In this document: piece by piece, positions 55,882 to 64,000 of the stretch
Position numbering within the stretch: the stretch's first letter is position 1
How the letters are laid out: each line of letters begins with the position of its first letter
Assembly (NCBI GenBank): GCA_963712715.1
Contig: CAVQJI010000054.1
Span: 1-64,000 of the forward strand
Reading direction: 5' to 3'
Length of the DNA: 64,000 nt
From: JAFEDN01 sp963712715
GTDB taxonomy: Bacteria; Pseudomonadota; Gammaproteobacteria; Coxiellales; Coxiellaceae
Made by a program: the position numbers and the translations under genes
Notes under the pieces: generated by a model
What the model saw: only the letters and a program-made list of their open reading frames with translations
The model's database searches: none
What the model was told of the DNA's origin: nothing

Positions 55882-58800
55882 ATGATGAACGGTGCCGGAT
55901 TTAAACTCGATCGTTTTGAGGTTTATAATTGGGGTACATTTGATGAAAAAATCTGGGTTATTGAGCCAAAAAGTTTTAGTGCTTTGCTGACAGGTGAAAA
56001 TGGGTCTGGTAAATCCACTCTGGTGGATGCTCTCCTGACGCTTTTGGTGCCCAATTTGAAACGAAATTATAATCTGGCCTCCGGGAATGAGAAAAAAGAG
56101 CGAACAGAGTTAACTTATGTTCGGGGGGCTTATGCCCGGGAACAAAATGACACGGTGGCGGTCACGAAGTGTCTCAGAAAAGAAGAAAACTATAGTGTAT
56201 TGCTGGCCAAATTCCAAAATGAACTCACTCGTGAATCGATTACCATCGGGCAGTTTTTTTGGTTTGAGCAAGCCACTTTACACAAACTTTTCTTTATATC
56301 CCATTCAGAGATTTCGATTAAAGAACACTTTAGTCGAATCAAAAATTCTAAAGAAGTTCGCAGCCGGCTCAAAGCTATTCCACAAACCACCATTTTTACG
56401 ACGTTTTCTGAATATCAGGCTTATTTTATTCGATATGTGGGCTTCAGGTCGGAAAAAGGTTTGGATTTATTTAACCAAATTACGGCGATTAAAGAAATCA
56501 ACCGACTGAATGAATTTGTGCGAAAACATATGCTGAATGCGAATGAATCTCAAGAACTTTTAAATTCGCTCTATACGAATTATCAAAATCTCGAACTGGC
56601 TTACAAAGCCATATTGCTCTCTAAAAATCAGCTGGATGAGCTGAATCCTTTAGTGGAGGAAAATAAGAAATTTGAAACCATCCAGATCAGGTTAGGTCAA
56701 TTTCAACAAGAGCGGCGAGCTTTGCCTTATTGTTTTGCAAGCCGTAAAAACGAAGTCCTTGTTCGTCAGCAGTCAGACTTTTCAAGAAAGCTGACAGAGG
56801 GCGAAGCCCAGCTTAAAGCGGTTGAGTTTAAATTGAAGTCAATGAATGAACAAAAAGGAGAACTCGTGCGTCTTATTTCACAAGATGAGGCTGGCCAGGA
56901 ACTCGAGAGGCTTAAATTTATTCTGGACCAATATGAAGAAAAAAGAAAGTTTGCACAAAAACAGGGAGATGATTATGCTAAATTGGCCAGGATTTTAGGT
57001 TTGTCGACGAGACCCAGTTTAAAAGAATTTGCCAGGAATTTGGAAAATTGTAACACGCGCAGATCTTCGACCGAAATTCAGTTGACTGAGCATAGAAATC
57101 AGCACTATTTACATAAAAAAGAACAGGAGAAAATTCTTCAGGAAATAGAAGCATTGGTCTCTGAAGTCAAATCCCTAAAAAATAGAAAAAATCGCCTGCC
57201 CATGAATATGATCCAGGTCCGGGATGATCTCGTCCAGGCCTTGGGTATCCCATCCAGCGCAGTTCCCTTTGTCGCTGAATTAATGAAAGTGCAGGACCCT
57301 GAGTGGGAAGGTGCGATTGAAAAGCTGTTACATTCTTTTGCTTTGAGAATGCTGGTTCCTCAGGATATCTATGCCGATGTCTGCAAGTTATTAAATCGCA
57401 AAAACATTGGGATTCGACTGGTTTTTCAGAAAATTGATGAGCAATTTAATGTTAAATTGCCTGCGCTCAATCAAATTGAGTCCAATAAACTCTTTCACAA
57501 ATTAGAGTTTAGAAATAAATCTCCCTATATCCAGTGGCTTAAAGAGCAGATTATCAAGCATTATGATTATTCCTGTGTGGAAGAACTTGCGGTTTTCCAA
57601 AAGCAGTTTAAAGCGATAACCCCGCAAGGACTCATTAAGCATGGGATGAATTTAAATGAAAAAGATGACCGGTTTTCAATTCATGATAAAAATCGATTCA
57701 TTCTGGGGTGGGATAATCAGGAGAACCTGGACTGGCTGTTAAAAGAAATTCAGGACCGCCAGAAATCGCATGACCAGGCTGTTGATGCGCTACAATCCAC
57801 CGAACGGTTGATCAGCCGCGCCGAGTCTGAATTAGTCGCTCTGCAAGCGTTAGGTAAGATAGATGATTTTTCAACGATTGATTGGCAGTCTATCGCCGGT
57901 GAAATCGATAAAATAAAAAAACGTCAAGCTACCCTGATGAACGTGAACCATAAAAGTGGACGAATCCAAAAGGACTTGCAGAGCCTTGAGAATGACCTGC
58001 GGGCAAATCAGGACCTGCGAGATCAGTATTTGAAAGAAATGGCTATTATCCACAATACCCTGCAGGAATTAGCTCGAGAAATAGAATATTGCGAAAAAAC
58101 GCTGAGTGGGTTTGGGCAGATTTTAGAGGAATCCGGGTGGGTTAAGGCCTTTATGAAAAAGCGCAAGCTGAATTTTGCAAACCTGAGCCTTCGCGATTAT
58201 GTGCTATTGGAAAAAACCGCATTAGATGAACTCAGTTCTCAAGCGGATAAGTCTGAAGCGGAGAGACAGCATTTGCAAGTCGTTTTAGTGCGAAAAATGA
58301 CTCAATTTAAAACGCGCTTTAGTGAACAGGTGGTCGATTTAGATACCACGATTGAGTCACTTCAGGGTTATCTTGATTTGCAAAAAAAGTTACAGGCAGA
58401 GTCTTTGCCGGAACATGAGCGCCGCTTCCGTAAGCTCCTGAACAGGAGTGTCATGAACGACATGGCTGCCTTCAAATCGACGCTGGATCTGGCTTACGAA
58501 GAGATTGAAGCAACGATTCAAGAGCTCAACCACGTGTTGATGAGCATGAATTATTCTCCAAATACTTATGTACAGCTCCAGCTCACCAGAAACAAAGACG
58601 TTGAGGTGCGGGAGTTTCATCATTTGTTAAAGTATGCTCTATTGGATTCCAGGGCTGAAGGAAATCAGGAAGCCGATAGTGAAGTTTGCTTTGAAAGGAT
58701 TAAGACTTTGCTTGACCGTCTCAAGAATGAAGAACGTTGGTGTAAAAAAGTAACCGATGTCAGAAATTGGGCTGATTTTTCGGTTTTGGAAAAGGTGCGG

Positions 58801-59241
58801 GAGACTCACGAGCAGAAAAATTACTATTCGGATTCCGCGGGTCTGTCAGGCGGTCAAAAGGCAAAATTGGCATTTACTATTTTGGGGTCCGCCATCGCAT
58901 ATCAGTATGGCCTGAACCTGGAAGATGCGCACGGACACCTCACCAAAGGAAGAAAATCGTCGGGAAATTCCTTTCGGTTTATTGTTATCGATGAGGCATT
59001 TAGCAAATCGGATGAAAAAAATTCACGCTATGCCATGGAGCTGTTTCAGAATCTGGGATTACAGGTCATGGTCGTCACGCCGAAAGACAAGATCCATGTG
59101 GTGGAGCCCTATATTCAGTCGATTTTTCTGACGTACGTGAACGAAGGCCAGGACCGGTCGCAGTTAATCAATCTGTCTCTTGAACGCAGTGGCGGCAATG
59201 TAAAGAAGTATCAGGATATTAGCCAGTATGCAAAAGTATAA
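55882..59241 (+). CDS. jetC: Wadjet JetC (SMC/MukB-like ATPase)
   Basis: A 1,119-residue SMC-like ATPase. Walker A GENGSGKST at about 36-44, long coiled-coil arms (about 240-430 and 640-900) around a hinge-like domain (about 450-620, FVAELMKVQDPEWEGAIEKLLHS), ABC signature LSGGQK at about 988, and Walker B FIVIDEAFSKSDE at about 1032. All ATPase elements are intact. In Wadjet it extrudes DNA loops and positions plasmid DNA for cleavage. ATG 55882 follows AAGGAG at the end of jetB, so translation is coupled. Confidence 0.9.
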   Translation: MMNGAGFKLDRFEVYNWGTFDEKIWVIEPKSFSALLTGENGSGKSTLVDALLTLLVPNLKRNYNLASGNEKKERTELTYVRGAYAREQNDTVAVTKCLRKEENYSVLLAKFQNELTRESITIGQFFWFEQATLHKLFFISHSEISIKEHFSRIKNSKEVRSRLKAIPQTTIFTTFSEYQAYFIRYVGFRSEKGLDLFNQITAIKEINRLNEFVRKHMLNANESQELLNSLYTNYQNLELAYKAILLSKNQLDELNPLVEENKKFETIQIRLGQFQQERRALPYCFASRKNEVLVRQQSDFSRKLTEGEAQLKAVEFKLKSMNEQKGELVRLISQDEAGQELERLKFILDQYEEKRKFAQKQGDDYAKLARILGLSTRPSLKEFARNLENCNTRRSSTEIQLTEHRNQHYLHKKEQEKILQEIEALVSEVKSLKNRKNRLPMNMIQVRDDLVQALGIPSSAVPFVAELMKVQDPEWEGAIEKLLHSFALRMLVPQDIYADVCKLLNRKNIGIRLVFQKIDEQFNVKLPALNQIESNKLFHKLEFRNKSPYIQWLKEQIIKHYDYSCVEELAVFQKQFKAITPQGLIKHGMNLNEKDDRFSIHDKNRFILGWDNQENLDWLLKEIQDRQKSHDQAVDALQSTERLISRAESELVALQALGKIDDFSTIDWQSIAGEIDKIKKRQATLMNVNHKSGRIQKDLQSLENDLRANQDLRDQYLKEMAIIHNTLQELAREIEYCEKTLSGFGQILEESGWVKAFMKKRKLNFANLSLRDYVLLEKTALDELSSQADKSEAERQHLQVVLVRKMTQFKTRFSEQVVDLDTTIESLQGYLDLQKKLQAESLPEHERRFRKLLNRSVMNDMAAFKSTLDLAYEEIEATIQELNHVLMSMNYSPNTYVQLQLTRNKDVEVREFHHLLKYALLDSRAEGNQEADSEVCFERIKTLLDRLKNEERWCKKVTDVRNWADFSVLEKVRETHEQKNYYSDSAGLSGGQKAKLAFTILGSAIAYQYGLNLEDAHGHLTKGRKSSGNSFRFIVIDEAFSKSDEKNSRYAMELFQNLGLQVMVVTPKDKIHVVEPYIQSIFLTYVNEGQDRSQLINLSLERSGGNVKKYQDISQYAKV

Positions 59242-59250
59242 ATACAACAC

Positions 59251-62200
59251 ATGAAAGACTCTAACCTTTACCAAAAATTGCAGTTCACTCAAAGGGATAG
59301 CCAAAAAGAAAAAGAGAATTCCTGGCTTACCAAACTTGAGGCCATTGAAGAATACTCAAAAACTACGCCTTTTATGACGGCGTGGGAAAGTCAGGACCTG
59401 GAAATCCCGCCAGGTAGTAGGGATCCTGGAAACGGTGATGTAGATTGCAGGCTGAGATTTAAGTTAGAATTTGATTCAACCCTGCATGAAAACCAGGAAA
59501 TACCCACGACTTCATGCCTCCTACATCTTTATGAACTGGTTTCCGATTCAACTCTTCATCCCATTCATTCTCGCGAGACCCTGGATGTGCTTTACCTGGG
59601 TCATATGGATGCCGCATGGCTCAACGCGCTGAGGCCTTATTTTTTTACTTATCTTAGTGGTGAGCTTAGGATTTTGCTGCCTGCGTCAAAGGAAATTGAG
59701 GTTTTGAAAACCCTTTGTGACCAGGGGCTGCTATTCTATTTTGATCCGGAGCCTAAGACATACCGTTGGATTGACGCCCCTCCTGTGCGTTTTATGGCGC
59801 AACTTCAACCATTAGATGAGGAGTGGAGGCTCTGGGGAAAGTTTGTCGACTCTGAAGGGAATTCTACTGATCTTTGGGATATCCAGGCTGTGACGCCGGG
59901 AGGGATTGCACGTCACAGCCAACAGCTTTTCGAATACACTGGATCGACATACCCCTGGATTGAGACGCTACTTTCCGGCGGAGCGATTCGCTGTCCGGAG
60001 GCTTCATTGAGAGAGTTTCTTTATCGTCTTTTGTCGCTGTTAGATCGAAGCGCCATTGAATGGCCTATCCAGGTGAACATAGAGTCCATCGTTGCACCGG
60101 TTCAGCCTATTTTTTATGTCAAAACGAAGGATGACAAAAGGAGTTTTAAAACCAGGATTGAAGGGTTTGCCTGGTTTCGGACTGCGGGTATAGAGTATCC
60201 CAGCGAAATTCATAAGGACTTAAGGACAAGGACGCCTTCCCGGCCCAGGGTGATTCGGGTCGATGTGCGCAGAATGGATTGTACCAGTGGCGATTATGCA
60301 AGTAGCCAAAGCCAATACCATGTGTCTATTCAGGTTCCAGATTTTGAAACTGAACGCGCAGGTTTGGGAGAAGTGGAAAGCTGTACCGGACTTTCCTGGA
60401 ACGAGGTGCGCCGTTCTTTTAATATAGGATTACCTCATACCACAGAGATTTTCTACACTTTATTGAATCGGGGATGGGAAGTTTGGGCTGAAAACCTCCA
60501 GATCAAAATCCTAAAAGAAATTGAGATTCAGCTCATGACTCATCTAAACTGGTTTGAAGTCGATCTCCTGGCTGGAAAGCCGGCTACGAAGATTTCAGCC
60601 TGGCAGTTGATTCATATGTTGAAGAAACAGCGCATGTTCATCCAGCTGAGTGATGGCTCGCTCGGGATTTTACCCGAACGGTGGTATCAGGAATTTGAGC
60701 GGCTATTTGCACTTCGGCGCCCAAACTTATCCGGAAAGGAAGAAGAAAGTTTGAGATTCTCCATGGCTCATGCCTTTCATTTTGCTCAAATGGCGGAGAT
60801 GGCGGAGAACTCGGGAGACGTTAATTTTAAAGGTGATCCCGCATTCGAACAAATTCGGCGTGAGATACTGAATATCAACGGTTTGCAGCCCCTGCGGCCG
60901 ACGCCAACGTTTAAGTTAACGCTCCGGCCTTATCAAGAGATGGGGTTAAGCTGGCTGCATTTCCTGGGGCGGACTCGCCTGGGTGGATGTCTTGCCGATG
61001 ATATGGGTTTGGGCAAAACCGTTCAAATCCTGGCCTACCTGGATCTCAAAAGATTTGAATCCCATTCCAACCATTCCCCTCTCCCGCTTGCGGGGAGAGG
61101 GAAAGGGTGAGGGTGAGGGTTTTAGGTCGTTGTTGGTATGCCCTCGCTCATTATTGGAAAATTGGTTGCAGGAAGCCAAAAAATGCGCCCCTGGACTGAA
61201 GGTTTTAATTTTGCGTTCTCCCGAAGTGTCCCGCCTTGAGTCATTGTTCGAGCACTACGATCTGTTTCTCATTTCATATGGTCTCGCGCGACTCCATGTG
61301 CAGGAGTTTCAGAAATATCAGTTTGATTTGTTAGCGTTGGACGAGGCTCAACTCATTAAGAATTCAGGAGCCCAAATCACGATAGCGGTCAATCAACTGC
61401 GAGGTGTTCAGCGTTTGGCGATCTCAGGGACCCCCATTGAAAACCACCTGGGCGAGTTTTTTTCGCTCTTTGAATTTTTGAATCCAGGGCTTACTAACCC
61501 CGCTTTGTTAAAGACTTTGGACCCCCAAATTCAAAGTGACTCTGCCCAAAATTCCATGTTGGCCCGGTTTTTAAAGGGGATCCGTCCGTTAATCTTACGA
61601 CGGCTGAAGAGTGAGGTGGCCAAAGAGCTGCCCGATAAGCTGGATCAAGTGCTTATTCTTCCCATGATCGATAGGCAAGAGAATATTTATACTTCATTGA
61701 AAAATTATTATCAGGAGCAGCTGAAACAGCAGGCTGCCGAACTTTTCTATCATAAATCTTTCTTTTTGGAAGGGATACTGCGGCTGCGGCAGGCTGCCTG
61801 CCATCCATTGCTGTTTGAGAATTCCATTTTGAATCAGCCTGGATTGATATATCCCTCCGATGAAAACGAAGAGACTTCTGAAGTCTCTTCAAACAAATTT
61901 GAGTTTCTCATCGAAAAATTAAAGATACTCGTGGCTTCAAATCATAAAGCCGTTGTGTTTTCCCAATTTACGTCATTGCTTAAACTTTTTCGAAAAGTGC
62001 TCGATGATCTGGAAATTCCCTATGAATATCTGGATGGTCAATCTCAAGAGCGCATGAAGATCGTGACTCGTTTTCAGGAAAATCAGGGAATTCCCATTTT
62101 GTTGGCTGGAATTAAGACGGGGGGGTTGGGACTCAATCTGACCGCCGCCGATTATTGCTTTATTCTAGACCCCTGGTGGAATCCGGCCATTGAACAGCAG

Positions 62201-62395
62201 GCTGTGGATAGAATACATCGAATTGGGCAGGATAAGCCCGTGAATATCTATCGAATGGTGTCGCAAAATACCGTTGAAGAAAAAATGCTCCTGCTGAAGG
62301 CAAAGAAACAGGAAATTGCAGATCAACTGATGACTGCCGATCACTCTTTTCTCGAGCAGCTCAATTATGAAGATTTTCAATTTTTGTTTCAATAG
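59251..62395 (+). pseudogene. SNF2-family helicase/translocase linked to jetABC, interrupted by a palindromic repeat
   Basis: Begins nine bases after jetC and would encode about 1,045 residues. The N-terminal 550 residues have no motif I recognise. The SNF2 motor follows: LTLRPYQEMGLSWL, motif I DDMGLGKT (60995-61020), Ia LLVCPRSLLENW, II LDEAQ, III ISGTPIENHLGEFFSLFEFLNPG, IV VVFSQF, V/VI GGLGLNLTAADYCFILDPWWNPAIEQQAVDRIHRIGQ (named in parts). An insert of about 60 bp (61062-61122) between motifs I and Ia contains a palindrome and shifts the frame; the second part continues in the frame of 60983-62395. Apart from the insert all motifs are intact. In type I Wadjet the fourth gene is the nuclease jetD, which is absent here. 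Confidence 0.75.
61062..61122. repeat. Palindromic REP-like repeat inserted in the SNF2 gene
   Basis: The core is CCCTCTCCCGC-TTGC-GGGGAGAGGG (61076-61101, near-perfect stem), followed by AAAGGGTGAGGGTGAGGGT. Elements of this composition are widespread intergenic palindromes in gammaproteobacteria. Here it lies inside coding sequence, giving the PLPLAGRGKG translation and a stop. Confidence 0.65.
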
Positions 62396-62661
62396 AGCTT
62401 CTTCGCCTCATGGAGCAATGAACAAGAGTACGTTTAATTGGCATGTGTTGCGTCAGTTGTGGCAGAATCTGGCCAGGTCGGAGTGGATGGTGAACTGCTG
62501 CCCCTGTAAGTCGTGATAAAACCGTACGCCTGTGGCACGTAAAAAGTGTGGTCGTTGCTTGGCTTTTATCCATTGACATCAAGCAATGAATGCCGTTGCC
62601 CATAATGGTCTCTCCTCTCGTCCCGATGAAGAAAGGCTGGCTATAGGTGATGGGATAGGCT
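62396..62661. other. No recognisable gene; decayed sequence
   Basis: On the minus strand short open pieces (for example HFLRATGVRFYHDLQGQQF, then LARFCHN before a stop) read like coding debris, but I cannot assign them. No promoter or terminator is evident. Confidence 0.3.
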
Positions 62662-62937
62662 CTACAGTCTTTGGGCAGTTTCCCGCCATGATGCTATGAT
62701 ATGAGCCGCCGCTGCAGTGATCTGAGTAATGACCCCTTCTGAGTTAATCATCATATTGCCTTTAAACTCGTAGTAGGTTTCCCCTTTGGAAGCGCAATAA
62801 CCATAATCGGCTTCACCCGCATAAACTCGGCTACCGTGAGCTCTTTTGAAATGACAAACTGGCATTGGGAAACCATCAGCGATATGCAATAGATCAGAAA
62901 AGGCCTCTAATTGATAAGCTATACTGCGCGCGGTCAC
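62662..62937 (-). pseudogene. IS982-family transposase, internal fragment
   Basis: The product contains LLHIADGFPMPVCHFKRAHGS, then GEADYGYCASKGETYYEFKG and MINSEGVITQIT, the central block of IS982 transposases including the first catalytic Asp region. The N-terminal about 100 residues and the C-terminal third are missing, and the reading frame degenerates after ITAAAAH. It is a remnant without identifiable ends. Confidence 0.75.
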
Positions 62938-63014
62938 AAAATGCGGTTTTAATTTCTTGATTTATTTGTATAAGAGTTCATCATATTTCCATCTTAATTT
63001 GCGATGGAACGTTA

Positions 63015-63613
63015 ATGATGATCAAGATCAAATTATCGGTAGAGAAACAAAACCAACTAAAAGATTTACAGCAAAATCACATCCACCCCGTTATCAGGCG
63101 TCGGGCACTTGTTGTATTATTGAGATTTGAAAATACACCCAATGACCAGATAACAAGCATTACGGGTCTTTGCGAAAATGTCATCATCCACTATATTCGC
63201 ATGTATCAAGAGGGTGGCATTAAGTGCTTAACCGAATTAAATTTTAGAAAACCACTCAAGTGTGTGAGTTGTTAAAAAAACTCGCCGATAATGCCACACT
63301 ACCCATGAGCATTATTTTAGATAACGCACGATATCAACGATGTCGATTGGTGATGGCTTTTGCGGAAAAACCGGGAATTGAACTGATATTCCTTCCTCCG
63401 TATTCTCCAAATCTTAACCTGATTGAGCGTCTGTGGAGATTAACGAAAAAGGAGTGTCTGTATTCAAAATACTACGATAACTTCAATGCATTTAGCGGTG
63501 CTATTAGTGGATTCTTTGCGGCCATGACATCCTCTCACCAAAAGCAACTGGACTCTTTATTAACACTTAAGTTTCAGTTATTTACTCAAGAGCAAATACG
63601 AAAGGCTGCTTAA
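63015..63613 (+). pseudogene. IS630-family transposase with internal deletion
   Basis: The first part (63015-63275) encodes the N-terminal helix-turn-helix of IS630 transposases (QLKDLQQNHIHPVIRRRALVVLLRFENTPNDQI, CENVIIHYIRMYQEGGIKCL). The second (63260-63613) encodes the end of the DDE domain, with ILDNARYQRC (second Asp), IFLPPYSPNLNLIERLWRLTKKE (Glu) and a helical end. About 140 residues between them, including the first catalytic Asp, are missing and the frame shifts at about 63260. It is inactive. Confidence 0.8.
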
Positions 63614-63729
63614 TCCCCTATATGCGCTTCACAGACTTCAATGCCTTCTTCGTGTGCTTCCGGCAGAGTTGCGTGCACTAATTTAATTTTCGCCTTATCA
63701 TAGAGTTCCACAGCATAATTTCCAGACTT
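63610..63729 (-). pseudogene. Short unidentified coding fragment
   Basis: A minus-strand frame ends with YAVELYDKAKIKLVHATLPEAHEEG and a stop at 63610-63612, overlapping the end of the IS630 remnant. It reads like the 3' end of a real gene but has no start and no family I recognise. Confidence 0.25.
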
Positions 63730-63805
63730 CCGGCAAGCGTGCGTGATTTTCCATGGTTCGCTTCGCTATGCTCATGGCTCCATTCATTGATTATAAGGAG
63801 CAACG

Positions 63806-64000
63806 ATGACTACGAACACTCAAGTTCATTTAGACCACTTAACTTTGGATTCGGTTAAACAGGTTTTTGATAACTGGCGCAAAAAGCCACAACGTGAGAA
63901 AGCCATTCCTCTCGACCTTTGGCGGCAAGTCGTCCAACTGATTCCGCATTATCGACAACGCCAGATATTAAAGACACTGAGACTCAACCATGCCCAACTG
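63806..64000 (+). CDS. Start of a transposon-associated helix-turn-helix protein (partial)
   Basis: ATG 63806 follows AAGGAG (63795-63800). The first 65 residues (DNWRKKPQREKAIPLDLWRQVVQLIPHYRQRQILKTLRLNHAQL) resemble the small helix-turn-helix proteins encoded at the front of IS66-type elements, with the IPLDLWRQVVQL...LKTLRLNHAQL arrangement. It runs off the window. The assignment is by pattern and is tentative. Confidence 0.5.
   Translation, partial: MTTNTQVHLDHLTLDSVKQVFDNWRKKPQREKAIPLDLWRQVVQLIPHYRQRQILKTLRLNHAQL

Noticed and set aside
1..64000. CRISPR array
   Set aside because: The repeats seen are coding repeats of propeller and Ig domains or transposon copies; no short repeat with regular unique spacers was found.

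Overview
The window looks like a chromosome segment of a host-associated gammaproteobacterium; the order Legionellales is plausible but not proven. The grounds are moderate to low GC, SecB chaperones, eukaryote-like giant surface proteins (FG-GAP/integrin-like, beta-propeller and dystroglycan-like Ig repeats), many decayed genes and abundant IS debris. The first 214 bases are GC-rich, actinobacterial-looking and do not belong with the rest.

Positions 214-34160 form one family cluster. It opens with two decayed copies of an FG-GAP/CSPG-repeat membrane protein (214-4543). Then come a membrane J-domain protein (4630-6819), a secB gene (6925-7428), a giant propeller/Ig-repeat protein with one frameshift (7591-13663), a second secB (14078-14590), a second giant protein with three frameshifts (14710-19627), and three intact giant paralogs (19831-24450, 24485-29077, 29151-33809). 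Each of the five giants has an N-terminal membrane anchor, two blocks of exactly seven LVIVD-like repeats (two seven-bladed propellers), 5-9 cadherin/dystroglycan-like Ig repeats, a second membrane segment and a tail with a Cys-Cys motif. The duplicated secB genes suggest dedicated export of these proteins.

Positions 34160-44970 are a transposon-scrambled zone. A tRNA-Thr 3' fragment is cut by a two-gene transposon (18-26 bp inverted ends; orfA plus a DDE transposase that looks expressed by -1 frameshifting at a run of eight A). The transposon is present as a complete copy (41147-43885) and two partial copies (34450-36437 and 38657-40572), with an IS1634-type element and an IS3 fragment between the partial copies. 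A second J-domain gene survives only as its 3' half (43888-44970).

Positions 45280-53505 are a genomic island bounded by two tRNA-Lys(UUU) 3' fragments, each flanked by paired TTGCCGGAA repeats that look like integrase arm sites. It carries AbiEi/AbiEii (the latter with a WYL-like tail), a HEPN-motif protein, a divergent nuclease/helical-repeat gene pair and HicAB.

Positions 53716-62395 hold a Wadjet-type operon, jetA-jetB-jetC, followed by an SNF2 helicase gene in the place where jetD is expected. The helicase gene is interrupted by a palindromic repeat. The right end (62400-64000) holds fragments of IS982 and IS630 elements and the start of a further gene. No integrase, complete tRNA, rRNA or CRISPR array is visible.
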